Assembly: GCF_000012485.1 (NCBI RefSeq)
Contig: NC_007512.1
Span: 1,821,501-1,885,500, forward strand
Direction of reading: 5' to 3'
Length of the DNA stretch: 64,000 nt
Origin: Pelodictyon luteolum DSM 273
GTDB taxonomy: Bacteria > Bacteroidota > Chlorobiia > Chlorobiales > Chlorobiaceae
Part shown: positions 55,858-64,000 of the stretch, in pieces
Position numbering within the stretch: the stretch's first letter is position 1
Layout: every line of letters begins with the position of its first letter
Notes under the pieces: model-generated
Seen by the model: the letters and a program-made list of their open reading frames with translations, nothing else
Databases searched by the model: none
What the model was told of the DNA's origin: nothing
Made by a program: the position numbers and the translations under genes

Positions 55858-56331
55858 TCAATGGTTTAAACACTCCGCCGGCACCGCACCGTTCACCGGC
55901 GTGGAGCCATCCGCCCTTCCTGCCGCCGCAAGGTCGCCAAGCAGGCTTCCGATTGTGATGTTTTCGAATTCAGCACGCACCACCTGTTCGATGCGCAGGA
56001 TCTGGTGTCGCAGCACGCACCGCGCACGGTTCCCGCAAAGCTTCTTGCGGAACAGGCACTCCGACACCTGCACCGGTCCCTGAAATATCTCGATCAGCTC
56101 CCGGAGCGCGATACCGTCCGGGTCACGATCAAGCTTAAAGCCGCCCGATGCACCCTCGCGCGACACCACCAGTCGATGGCGGATCAGCTCCTGCAGGAGG
56201 CGGCGCAGGAACTGGTAGGGTATGTCCTGCTCGGTGGCAATGGTCTTTGCCGACAAATAAACGCCCTGCGACCCTGCCAGGGAGAGGAGTGCGCGTACGG
56301 CGTAATCGGTATTTTTGTTCAGCACTTTCAT
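55858..56331 (-). CDS. Rrf2 family iron-sulfur transcription regulator (NsrR/IscR-like)
   Basis: The 157-residue protein has the Rrf2 winged helix (NKNTDYAVRALLSLA, IATEQDIPYQFLRRLLQEL, SREGASGGFKL) and three cysteines at 92, 99 and 105. This spacing is close to IscR and NsrR, which bind an Fe-S cluster there. As first gene of the hcp operon it is probably a nitric-oxide or redox-sensing repressor of its own operon. ATG 56331 gives the family N-terminus. The likely operator lies 15 bases upstream. Confidence 0.92.
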   Translation of the reverse strand: MKVLNKNTDYAVRALLSLAGSQGVYLSAKTIATEQDIPYQFLRRLLQELIRHRLVVSREGASGGFKLDRDPDGIALRELIEIFQGPVQVSECLFRKKLCGNRARCVLRHQILRIEQVVRAEFENITIGSLLGDLAAAGRADGSTPVNGAVPAECLNH

Positions 56332-56346
56332 TGTCAGGCGTTTAAT

Positions 56347-56365
56347 TGATACTAGTTTAGTATCA
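56347..56365. promoter_or_regulatory. Palindromic operator of the rrf2-hcp operon
   Basis: A perfect 8-bp inverted repeat with a 3-base centre, TGATACTAgttTAGTATCA, lies between the predicted -10 and the rrf2 ATG. The length and symmetry suit an Rrf2 dimer, and it covers the expected transcription start, which would allow repression. Assignment to this regulator is by position. Confidence 0.75.
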
Positions 56366-56368
56366 GTT

Positions 56369-56397
56369 AGAATAAGGAGAATCGATTCCATCCCCAA
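56369..56397 (-). promoter_or_regulatory. Putative promoter of the rrf2-hcp operon
   Basis: On the minus strand TTGGGG (56392-56397) and TATTCT (56369-56374) are 17 bases apart. The start would be near 56362, inside the palindrome. The -35 is weak, as often in regulated promoters. Confidence 0.45.
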
Positions 56398-56557
56398 ATA
56401 ATTTCGCGGGCGATGATTTTTTCAAAAAAGAATTCCGCATCCCCAGTTCGGGCGTCCGTGGCGCAAGTTCGTGAAATAATGGGCAGGTATGTATATTGAG
56501 GACTACGGCTGCAGGACCGTTCATCCCGTTGCAGCTTGAAACGCCCTCCAGGGAGCC

Positions 56558-57502
56558 ATGTCCATGCTGCAACAGAAAACCGCCGCCTACGAGGCAATCG
56601 ACACGCTCCGGCGCGAAGGCAGGTTCCCGTCGTGCAACGTAGACCCCGGTCAGCTCGAAAAAGCGACTGATGGTTTCATGGCCGACATGCGCCGTCTCCA
56701 GAGTGAAGCCGCATGGAAACTCGGCGGGCTCTACCTGCTTCCGGAACTCATCCAGAGCGTGCTCAGAACCGATGCCGGAGAACTCATGGATGACCCATCC
56801 CTTCCGGCCGGCCAGAAACTCCGGATGACCCGGGCACTTGGCCGCCAGAGCGGCATGCTCCAGCTCACGGAGAGCTTTGTCGATCTCCTTTCCCCCATCA
56901 TCACCGAACTGTCCGAACGAAACGGACGCGACACACGGGTGCTTGAACTGGCCGCGGGTGCCGGCAGCCTCTCGCTCGCACTCGGCCGTGCTGCAATGGA
57001 CGGCCAGCTGGCGTGCCGGGTAACCGGTACGGACATCGTCGAAGCCTACACTCTGGCAGCACAGCAAGACGCCATGCAGGAAGGGATCCCGGCAGAGTTC
57101 CGGACGCTGGACGCATGCAGGATGGACACGCTCGAACAGGGATCGGCCGACCTCGTCGTCATCGCCCAGAGTCTCCACCATTTCAGTCCGGGACAGCTTG
57201 CTCTCATGATCCACGGCGCAAAGGAGGCAGGAGCCTCCGCATTCATCGGGCTGGACGGTTACCGCAGTCTCCTCCTTGCCGCCGGGGTGCCGCTTGTCGC
57301 CGCCATGCAGGGTATATGGGAGTTCGCCCTCGACGGCCTCACCTCGGCAAGGAAATTCTATACGGAGCCGGAACTTGATGCTGTGGCCGAAATCGCCACG
57401 GCCGGAAGAAACCATCTTGTCCTCACCCGCTGGCCGCTCACGCTGCTTTTCGTCCGCTTCGACGGCATTCGGGCAACGGAAGCAAGCCTGGAATATGCAT
57501 GA
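56558..57502 (+). CDS. Class I SAM-dependent methyltransferase
   Basis: The 314-residue protein has a helical N-terminal half (1-120) and a Rossmann methyltransferase core with [25 protein letters not shown] and [16 protein letters not shown]. The HHF segment after the fourth strand is common in small-molecule and lipid methylases. The substrate is unknown. Its stop lies 43 bases before the haem-binding gene on the same strand. A TATATT at 56492-56497 may be its -10. Confidence 0.82.
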   Translation: MSMLQQKTAAYEAIDTLRREGRFPSCNVDPGQLEKATDGFMADMRRLQSEAAWKLGGLYLLPELIQSVLRTDAGELMDDPSLPAGQKLRMTRALGRQSGMLQLTESFVDLLSPIITELSERNGRDTRVLELAAGAGSLSLALGRAAMDGQLACRVTGTDIVEAYTLAAQQDAMQEGIPAEFRTLDACRMDTLEQGSADLVVIAQSLHHFSPGQLALMIHGAKEAGASAFIGLDGYRSLLLAAGVPLVAAMQGIWEFALDGLTSARKFYTEPELDAVAEIATAGRNHLVLTRWPLTLLFVRFDGIRATEASLEYA

Positions 57503-57545
57503 AACAGAAGAATATCAAACCCAAGCTGAAGAGGAGTACCCGCCA

Positions 57546-57998
57546 ATGAAACCATTGAAAATTGTTGCCATCTCGGCTGCCGCTCTCATCGCCATCCAGT
57601 TCGTGCCCTTCGGCAGAGGCCACCTGAATCCTCCGGTAACGGGCGAGCCTGCATGGGACCGCCCTGAAACCCGCGAGCTCTTTTTCCGCGGATGCCGCGA
57701 CTGCCACTCCAATGAAACCATCTGGCCCTGGTACAGCAACGTCGCCCCCCTCTCCTGGCTCACGGCGCTCGATGTCTCTATAGGACGGGAGAAGTTCAAT
57801 GTCTCGGAATGGGGCAGAAAAAGCCGGAACGAAGGCGATGAAGCCGCTGAAGAGGTCCGTGAGGGCAAAATGCCGCCATGGTTCTACTTGCCGGCACACC
57901 CGGAGGCAAAGCTTTCCATAGAGGAAAAAGAATCCCTCGCCAAAGGCCTCGAGGCGACCTTCGGCACCAAAGGAGGCCATGAAGAAAACGGTCACTAA
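57546..57998 (+). CDS. Haem-binding domain protein (single CxxCH, membrane-anchored)
   Basis: The 150-residue protein has an N-terminal hydrophobic anchor or signal (about 4-21) and a haem site [22 protein letters not shown], the signature of the haem_bd family (PF14376 by memory), whose members are periplasmic. A MPPWFY segment follows, another family feature. I chose ATG 57546 with GAGGAG nine bases upstream; an in-frame ATG at 57495 overlaps the methyltransferase stop and would put 17 acidic residues before the signal. It is followed by an M50 protease gene 15 bases on. Confidence 0.87.
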   Translation: MKPLKIVAISAAALIAIQFVPFGRGHLNPPVTGEPAWDRPETRELFFRGCRDCHSNETIWPWYSNVAPLSWLTALDVSIGREKFNVSEWGRKSRNEGDEAAEEVREGKMPPWFYLPAHPEAKLSIEEKESLAKGLEATFGTKGGHEENGH

Positions 57999-58013
57999 GA
58001 GAGAGGACGGACA

Positions 58014-58967
58014 ATGAAGCGGACCGGCATCCTCCTGCTCCATATCGGACTCTTCCTTCTTACCCTCATCACCACCCTCTGGGCCGGGGTCACCTGGCAG
58101 GGGGGCGTGGTGCACCTTGAGAGCCTGGGAGCGCTTGCCCGCTCGCTCACGGCAGGCGCTCCCTACGCCTTCGGCCTCATCATATTCCTCAGCGTCCATG
58201 AGTTCGGGCACTACTTCGCTTCAATGCGCCACGGGGTGCAGGCATCACTCCCCTTCTATATCCCGGTACCGCCTCTTCCGTTCCTCCTGAGCCTCGGCAC
58301 CATGGGCGCCGTCATAAAGATCCGGGACAGGATGCCCGGTACCCGTGCGCTGTTCGACATTGGTGCGGCAGGTCCGCTCTCCGGCTTTGCGGTCTCTCTC
58401 GTGCTTCTTGCATGGGGGTTCGGGGGCCTCCCCCCGGAACCCGCCGTGACAGCGCCCATCCCCCTGCAAGCCGCCGGGGATGGACGCCTCGTTTTCGGGA
58501 AAAACCTGATCTGGATCCTGATGGAGCGGGCCATCGCGCCGGAGAGCCATCTTTTGATGAGCGACCTCCCTCAGTACCCGCTGCTCTTCACCGGATGGAT
58601 CGGCACCTTCGTCACCGCGCTGAACCTCCTGCCGGCAGGCCAGCTCGACGGCGGCCATGTCACCTATTCAATGTTCGGCCGCCGGGGACACACCCTTGGG
58701 GCCCGGGCAACCCTTGTCGCCATCCTGCTCCTCGGCCTGCCCTCCTCGCTCGACATGCTGCTCCCCGCCATGCTCCCTCACACCCTCACCGCATGGTCCT
58801 GGCCCGGCTGGATGCTGTGGGCCGCCATCCTCTGGAAGATCATCGGCACCGGCCACCCGCCGACCATGTACGACCAACCGCTCGACACCGGACGGCATGC
58901 CCTCGGGTGGCTGACCATCCTGCTCTTCCTGATCTCGTTTACTCCCGTCCCGTTCACCCTAACCTGA
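58014..58967 (+). CDS. Site-2 protease family (M50) membrane metalloprotease
   Basis: The 317-residue integral membrane protein has the zinc motif HEFGH (62-66) in one helix and the third ligand in NLLPAGQLDGGH (about 206-217) in another, the S2P pattern. Six or more hydrophobic segments are visible. No PDZ domain is present, unlike RseP. The substrate is unknown. The gene follows the haem-binding protein by 15 bases and precedes folP by 13. Confidence 0.9.
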   Translation: MKRTGILLLHIGLFLLTLITTLWAGVTWQGGVVHLESLGALARSLTAGAPYAFGLIIFLSVHEFGHYFASMRHGVQASLPFYIPVPPLPFLLSLGTMGAVIKIRDRMPGTRALFDIGAAGPLSGFAVSLVLLAWGFGGLPPEPAVTAPIPLQAAGDGRLVFGKNLIWILMERAIAPESHLLMSDLPQYPLLFTGWIGTFVTALNLLPAGQLDGGHVTYSMFGRRGHTLGARATLVAILLLGLPSSLDMLLPAMLPHTLTAWSWPGWMLWAAILWKIIGTGHPPTMYDQPLDTGRHALGWLTILLFLISFTPVPFTLT

Positions 58968-58980
58968 CAGAGCCGCCATC

Positions 58981-59892
58981 ATGAGCCCTCATCGCCCAGC
59001 CGGCACCACCCCGCCGCTCAAGTGCCGAACGAGAACGCTTGATTTTTCCGAAGGGCCGAAAGTCATGGGCATCCTCAACACCACCCCCGACTCGTTCCAC
59101 GACGGCGGGACCCTCACCGGCCCAGAGGGAGAACTCGACCTCGGCCTTGCCCTCGAACGCGCCCGCAGGATGCTCAGTGAAGGAGCGGACATCATCGACA
59201 TCGGCGGCGAATCCTCCCGGCCCGGCGCCAGGGTAATCAGCACCGATGAAGAGATCCAGCGCACCGCGCCACTCATCGAGCTCGTGCGCAGGGAGAGCGA
59301 TGCCCCGATCTCAATTGACACCTATAAAGCGGCGGTGGCCGAGGCGGCACTGCAGGCCGGAGCCGATATCGTCAACGACATCTCCGGGTTCTCGTTCGAC
59401 AGCGCCATGCCCTCCGTCTGCAACAGCTACGGGGCTGCAGCGGTCCTCATGCACACGCCGGCAAGGCCTGCAGACATGCAGTGGAGCACCCGGACACCGA
59501 ACGGCAGTGAAGACATCACCGCCACCGTCATGCACTATCTCGAAGAGGCCGTGCGGCGCGCCGAAGCAGCAGGGGTACAGGACATCATCATCGACCCCGG
59601 GTTCGGGTTCGGCAAAAGCGTAGAAGAGAACTTCAGGCTTCTCAAGCGGCTCGGGGAGTTCCGCTCGACAAAGAGACCGGTGCTTGCAGGGCTCTCAAAT
59701 AAATCTTTCCTCGCTCATATTGCCGCGTCCGGGGGAAAGCCGGTACGGCCGACAGCTGAACGGCTCAGCGCAACCCTTGCCGCCGAAACCCTCGCCGTCC
59801 TTAACGGCGCAGATATCATCCGGACCCACGACGCAGGTGGTGCGAAAACCTGCATCAGGGTAGTGCAGGCTATGGTGGGTCTGCATGGGTAG
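58981..59892 (+). CDS. folP: Dihydropteroate synthase
   Basis: FolP condenses pterin pyrophosphate and p-aminobenzoate in folate synthesis. The 303-residue TIM barrel has KVMGILNTTPDSFHDGG, DIIDIGGESSRPGA, ISIDTYKAAVAE, DIVNDISGF and a late IIRTHDAGG equivalent to the IRVHDV motif. The N-terminus has about 20 extra residues. It may be co-transcribed with the upstream protease gene. A G/C-rich repeat patch (ggcggaggcgcggagg) follows the stop. Confidence 0.95.
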   Translation: MSPHRPAGTTPPLKCRTRTLDFSEGPKVMGILNTTPDSFHDGGTLTGPEGELDLGLALERARRMLSEGADIIDIGGESSRPGARVISTDEEIQRTAPLIELVRRESDAPISIDTYKAAVAEAALQAGADIVNDISGFSFDSAMPSVCNSYGAAAVLMHTPARPADMQWSTRTPNGSEDITATVMHYLEEAVRRAEAAGVQDIIIDPGFGFGKSVEENFRLLKRLGEFRSTKRPVLAGLSNKSFLAHIAASGGKPVRPTAERLSATLAAETLAVLNGADIIRTHDAGGAKTCIRVVQAMVGLHG

Positions 59893-60017
59893 GCGGAGGC
59901 GCGGAGGCGCGGAGCCCCCGCCTTGCATACGGTTTTTTTTCTTACCTTACAGGCTACGGCAGAGAAATCCGGAACAAGGCCCCATGGCGGCCCCCGACTG
60001 AAAAAAGCACCGTCAGG

Positions 60018-63000
60018 ATGTACCTCTCCAAAATTGAGATTTTCGGCTTCAAAAGCTTCGCGCACCGCGTCAGGATAAGCTTTGACAAAGGATTGACTGC
60101 CATCGTCGGTCCGAACGGCTGCGGCAAGACGAACGTCGTCGATGCCATCAGGTGGGTTCTCGGCGAGCAGAAATCCTCGCTCCTGCGCTCGGCCAAGATG
60201 GAGAACATCATCTTCAACGGCTCGAAAAACCTCAAGCCGCTCAGTTTCACCGAGGTCTCCCTCACCATAGAAAACACCCGGAACGTGCTCCCCACGGAGT
60301 ACACCGAGGTCACCATCACCCGCCGGATATACCGCAACGGCGAAAGCGGCTTTCTCCTCAACCAGGTACCCTGCCGCCTCAAAGACATCCTCGACCTCTT
60401 CACCGACACCGGCATGGGAAGCGACGCCTACTCGGTGATTGAACTCAAGATGATCGAAGAGATCATCAGCAACAAAAGCGAGGAGCGTATGAAGCTCTTC
60501 GAAGAGGCCGCAGGCATCACCCGCTACAAACAGCGCCGCAAACAGACCTTCCGCCAGCTCGAAAGCGCATCGCGCGACCTCTCACGCGTCGACGATCTTC
60601 TCTCCGAGGTAGAAAAAAAAGTCCGCAGCCTGAAGATCCAGGTCCGCAAGGCCGAGAAGCTTAAAGAGCTGAAAACTGAGTTGCGCGGACTCGACCTCGG
60701 GCTCTCATGGCGAAAAATGGAGGAGCTGCAGGAAAAAGTCGATCCCCTTGAGGGAAGGATCCGCCAGGAAGAGATGCAGAACCATGAACTCGCAGCCAGG
60801 ATGGCCTGCGAAGACAGCGCCATCCAGGAGGCGGAGGTACGGCAGCTTCAGGAGGAAGAGAAGCTTTCCGACAGCCAGAAGAGGCTGAACGCCTGCAACG
60901 AAGCGGTGCACGAACTTGAAAAACGCATCCTCCAGCAGACCGAACAGGAGAAAAAGCTCACCGCCGACATCCAGCGAGTCACCACCCTCGCCGCCGAAAA
61001 AGCCCGGCAGATTGAGCGGGAAGACGCCCTCTCCGGAGAGCTGGAAGCCCGAAGGCCGGGAACTGAAGAGAAGTGCAGCGAACTCGAAGAGCGCTATAAC
61101 GCCCTTGCACGGGAGCACGACCAGCTGAACGCCACGCTCCGAGAGCAGCGAAACAGCCTCGCCCGTGAGCGATCGGCGAGTGCAGAACAGCAGAAAGAGG
61201 CCAACCGCCTGGCCATGCAGCGCCAGTCGCTCGAAGCCAGAAAAGAGCACCTCCAGAGCACACTTGCGCGTCTGGCGGCAAGAAAGCGGACAGCAGAGGA
61301 AAAACTCGAAGCCGCCAGCCCTCTCGGCCTGAAACTTCAGGAGGAACTCGGCACAAAAAAAGAGCGGCTCAAACAGGCAAAAAAAGACGAAGCCGCACAG
61401 CAGGAGCAGCGCGAGAAAATCCGCACAGCACTTGAGTCACTCAAGGAGGGGATCCTTTCCCTTCGCTCAGCCGAAGGCCGGCTGCAAAACAGCATTCTTT
61501 TGGCCAACTCGGTGCTCGACAGCTTTGAGGGCATGCCGGAGGGAATCGGGTTCCTGGAAAAGCAGAAAGAGGGCAGGACCGGCATGGGATGCATGACAGA
61601 CCTCATCTCGCTTGAAGAGGAACACCGCAGAGCGCTTAACGCAGCTCTCGGCGAGGGGATGAACTACTATGTCTCACGCACGCTGGAAGATGCCCGCAAT
61701 GGCGCCGCCTCGCTCCGCCACGCCGGCAGGGGCAAGGTGCACTTCCTCGTACTCGACATGTTCAAAGCCTCGCCGCCGGGGCCGCGTGAAATCGAAGGCG
61801 CCCGCCCTGCCCTCGACCTCCTCAGTGCCCCCGGGGAGCTGCAGCCGGCCCTTACGGCCATGCTCTCCGGCTGCTACGTCGTCGACACCCTCGACGAGGC
61901 GGAAACCCTTGCGTTCAAACACCCCGACATCACCCTCGTCACCCGCGAAGGCGAAAAGTTTTCCGCGCGGGGAACCCTTCTCGGCGGCAGCCCCAAAGAG
62001 AGCGAAGGGTTGCGGCTCGGAAAGAAAACGGAACGGGACCGCCTCCAGAAAGAGCTCGCCCTCCTGCAGCAGTCGATCAGCAAAGAGGATGAACGAAAAA
62101 GGGAACTCGAAGGGGAGCTGCAGAAGCTGCAAAGTGATGCTCTTCGCCGCAGCATCTCGGAACTCGAATCCTCAGCGGCCGCCATTGAGCGCCAGATCGC
62201 CCGCCATGAAGCCGAAGGAAACTCCCTGAAGCAGGAACTCGCCGGAGCGGACGCTGAAACCCGCTCGACAGCGGAGGCCGAAGCCGAGGCTGACCGTTCA
62301 CTGAAGGAACTCATTCCCGCGCTCGAACAGGGGGAATCCGGAACCCTGCGCATCCGCAAAGCCATTCAGGCCATGCAGACCGAACTCACCCGGCTCGAGG
62401 AACGCCACCATGAGATGGGCCGGGAAGTACAGGCCCGCCAGAGCGGCTGGCGCGATGCCCTTCTCGAACTCGAAAAGCTCCGGATAAGCATCGAGGGATG
62501 CCGCAAAAACCGCACCGCCTTCAAGGAGGAGACTGCACGGCTCCTGGAGGAGGAACGCTTAGCCCGCGAAGCACTCAAGGGAGGTGCGGGGATCATCCGG
62601 GAACTGCAGAATGAACTTGAAACCCTCATCATGCGCGCCGCAGCCGAACAGAAAAGCCTCAATGAACGCGAATCGGCCTATCGCCAGGAGCAGGTCCGCC
62701 ATCAGGACGCACGCACGGAGGTACGGGAGATGAGCCGCAAGCTCGAGGTCGGACGGCAGCTGCAGGGCGCCCTGCAGGAGGAGCGGGCCGCAGTCAACCG
62801 CGCCCTCGACCACCTCTTCACCGAAGTGCGGCTGAAGCACGGCTGCGACCTCGCCACCATGGACCGGCCCCCGATGGAGGGCACCGAAGACCCTGAAGCG
62901 GCAGGGAGAAGACTTGAAGAACTCGAAAAACAGCGTGAACAGTTCGGGGCCGTCAATGAACTGGCCCTGGAGGAGTACGACACGGAAAAAGAGCGCTTCC

Positions 63001-63551
63001 TGTTCCTCACCGAACAGAAGAACGACCTCAGCACGGCTGAAACCCAGCTGCGCGAAACAATCGAAGAGATCAACCGCACTGCGCTCAAGAAGTTCGATGA
63101 GACCTTCCGTGCAGTGCGAAAGAACTTTACTGCCATTTTCCAGGAACTCTTTGACCCGGAGGACGAAGCCGACCTCCTCATCCACACCGGCGAAGACCCG
63201 CTTGAAGCACACATTGAAATCATCGCCAAGCCGAAAGGCAAAAAGCCCCTCTCCATCGAGCAGCTGAGCGGAGGAGAGAAGGCGCTGACGGCCCTATCAC
63301 TCCTCTTCTCAATCTACCTCGTCAAGCCGAGCCCGTTCTGCATTCTTGATGAAGTCGACGCCCCGCTCGATGACGGAAACGTCGGAAGGTTCACGAAGCT
63401 CCTGAAAAAATTTGAGAATAACACCCAATTTATTATTGTTACGCACAACAAGAACACCATGGCATCATGCCAGGCGCTCTATGGCGTCACAATGGAGGAG
63501 GAGGGCGTATCGAAACTGATACCGGTCCGACTCGAAAAAATCAGGCACTGA
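60018..63551 (+). CDS. smc: Chromosome segregation protein SMC
   Basis: SMC forms the ring-shaped condensin that organises the chromosome. The 1177-residue protein has the N-terminal Walker A GPNGCGKTNVVDAIRW (31-46), long coiled coils (about 165-500 and 670-1000), a hinge in the middle (about 510-660, with GMGCMTDLI and GCYVVDTLDEAE), and the C-terminal signature LSGGEKALTALSLLF with Walker B FCILDEVDAPLDD. Length and order are normal. It precedes a HAD phosphatase gene by 18 bases. Confidence 0.97.
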   Translation: MYLSKIEIFGFKSFAHRVRISFDKGLTAIVGPNGCGKTNVVDAIRWVLGEQKSSLLRSAKMENIIFNGSKNLKPLSFTEVSLTIENTRNVLPTEYTEVTITRRIYRNGESGFLLNQVPCRLKDILDLFTDTGMGSDAYSVIELKMIEEIISNKSEERMKLFEEAAGITRYKQRRKQTFRQLESASRDLSRVDDLLSEVEKKVRSLKIQVRKAEKLKELKTELRGLDLGLSWRKMEELQEKVDPLEGRIRQEEMQNHELAARMACEDSAIQEAEVRQLQEEEKLSDSQKRLNACNEAVHELEKRILQQTEQEKKLTADIQRVTTLAAEKARQIEREDALSGELEARRPGTEEKCSELEERYNALAREHDQLNATLREQRNSLARERSASAEQQKEANRLAMQRQSLEARKEHLQSTLARLAARKRTAEEKLEAASPLGLKLQEELGTKKERLKQAKKDEAAQQEQREKIRTALESLKEGILSLRSAEGRLQNSILLANSVLDSFEGMPEGIGFLEKQKEGRTGMGCMTDLISLEEEHRRALNAALGEGMNYYVSRTLEDARNGAASLRHAGRGKVHFLVLDMFKASPPGPREIEGARPALDLLSAPGELQPALTAMLSGCYVVDTLDEAETLAFKHPDITLVTREGEKFSARGTLLGGSPKESEGLRLGKKTERDRLQKELALLQQSISKEDERKRELEGELQKLQSDALRRSISELESSAAAIERQIARHEAEGNSLKQELAGADAETRSTAEAEAEADRSLKELIPALEQGESGTLRIRKAIQAMQTELTRLEERHHEMGREVQARQSGWRDALLELEKLRISIEGCRKNRTAFKEETARLLEEERLAREALKGGAGIIRELQNELETLIMRAAAEQKSLNERESAYRQEQVRHQDARTEVREMSRKLEVGRQLQGALQEERAAVNRALDHLFTEVRLKHGCDLATMDRPPMEGTEDPEAAGRRLEELEKQREQFGAVNELALEEYDTEKERFLFLTEQKNDLSTAETQLRETIEEINRTALKKFDETFRAVRKNFTAIFQELFDPEDEADLLIHTGEDPLEAHIEIIAKPKGKKPLSIEQLSGGEKALTALSLLFSIYLVKPSPFCILDEVDAPLDDGNVGRFTKLLKKFENNTQFIIVTHNKNTMASCQALYGVTMEEEGVSKLIPVRLEKIRH

Positions 63552-63569
63552 AAGGGTGCTGGAGCGTAC

Positions 63570-64000
63570 ATGCCAAGAAAACTTGTGTTGTTTGACATAG
63601 ACGGAACGCTGCTCAATGTAGGCCCCGTCAACCGTCGGGTCATTCAGGACGCACTTCTGGAGGTCTACGGAACCGAAGGAACCGCCGCCACCCACAGCTT
63701 CGCCGGCCGCATGGACAATGTCATCATCCATGAGGTGCTTGAGGACACGGGACTCACCCGAACCGAGATCGAGGCGAAGTTCGAACGTGCCAAACAGACC
63801 TACATCGATCTGTTCAGAAAGCGCGCAACCAAGGACGACATCACCCTCACTCTCGGCATCCACACCCTGCTTGAAAGACTGCAGGCACACTCCGGCATCA
63901 TCGTCGGACTCCTTACCGGCAACTTCGAAGCCTCCGGCCGGCACAAGCTCCAGATTCCCGGCATCAACCATTTCTTCCCCTTCGGTGCTTTTGCCGATGA
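63570..64000 (+). CDS. HAD family hydrolase (phosphoglycolate-phosphatase-like), partial
   Basis: The gene starts at ATG 63570 and runs off the window after about 143 codons. The N-terminus MPRKLVLFDIDGTLLN carries the HAD nucleophile Asp9 and Asp11, and VGLLTGNF is the motif II region. A helical cap lies between (about 20-95). The group contains phosphoglycolate and related phosphatases, but substrate cannot be inferred. It lies 18 bases after smc. Confidence 0.88.
   Translation, partial: MPRKLVLFDIDGTLLNVGPVNRRVIQDALLEVYGTEGTAATHSFAGRMDNVIIHEVLEDTGLTRTEIEAKFERAKQTYIDLFRKRATKDDITLTLGIHTLLERLQAHSGIIVGLLTGNFEASGRHKLQIPGINHFFPFGAFAD

Noticed and set aside
59893-60017. G/C-rich repeats after folP as a terminator
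   Set aside because: Repeated ggcgcgga units and a later T8 are present, but no clean stem directly precedes the T run.

Overview
The window reads as chromosome of a green sulfur bacterium (Chlorobiaceae; Chlorobium or Chlorobaculum type). The best marker is a three-helix membrane cytochrome c of the PscC type (P840 reaction-centre cytochrome c-551), divergent from PEP carboxylase. Supporting markers are pyruvate phosphate dikinase and PEP carboxylase (carbon entry around a reductive TCA cycle), a fused LpxC-FabZ protein, a carbamoyl-phosphate synthase large chain encoded as a separate N-terminal half, acetyl-CoA synthetase, and GC-rich genes with strong G/C third positions and mostly weak Shine-Dalgarno sites. 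Species assignment is not possible from this alone. I saw no tRNA, rRNA, insertion sequence, prophage or CRISPR array; gaps are short and none exceeds 300 bases.

Layout. 1-10.7 kb: partial methyltransferase, queF, pscC, ppc, a DcaP-like porin, sppA with an OppF-type ATPase, rsmI-panC. 10.8-20.9 kb: pnp, leuS, acs, tspO, an inositol-monophosphatase-family gene, lpxC/fabZ. 20.9-30.8 kb: yebC-ruvC-pgsA operon, overlapping pheA-polA, then an envelope cluster of an M23 peptidase, a DUF2795 protein and an Omp85 protein, and rpe. 30.7-35.1 kb (minus strand): purD, a JAMM metalloprotease, a 26-bp minisatellite, carB (N half), trpC. 35.2-43.2 kb: DUF374 acyltransferase-lpxK, several single genes, elbB, a nucleoside-type ABC permease, ppdK. 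43.4-52.7 kb: uvrA, a PPC-domain/DUF1003 pair, a NusG paralogue, ydcF-recQ, a B12-binding radical SAM protein. 52.9-56.4 kb: an rrf2-ferredoxin-TPR-hcp operon with a clear operator. 56.5-64 kb: methyltransferase, haem-binding protein, site-2 protease, folP, smc and a HAD phosphatase running off the end.

The genes are mainly housekeeping: carbon fixation and acetate activation, lipid A and phospholipid synthesis, outer-membrane assembly, purine/pyrimidine/aromatic/folate/pantothenate synthesis, and DNA repair. The least ordinary signals are: (i) the Omp85 gene, whose full signal peptide lies in another frame and is joined only across a run of ten T directly before a stop codon; (ii) the Rrf2-controlled hybrid-cluster-protein operon with a 19-bp palindrome over its predicted transcription start; (iii) a six-copy 26-bp tandem repeat between the JAMM gene and carB; (iv) three convergent gene pairs that overlap at their stop codons, one with a terminator-like hairpin inside the opposite gene; (v) a solitary NusG paralogue, a PPC/DUF1003 coupled pair, a methyltransferase-haem protein-S2P cluster, and a B12 radical SAM protein with an unassigned C-terminal region. 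I found no convincing wholly new multi-gene system. All functional calls rest on motif recognition by eye, without database searches.
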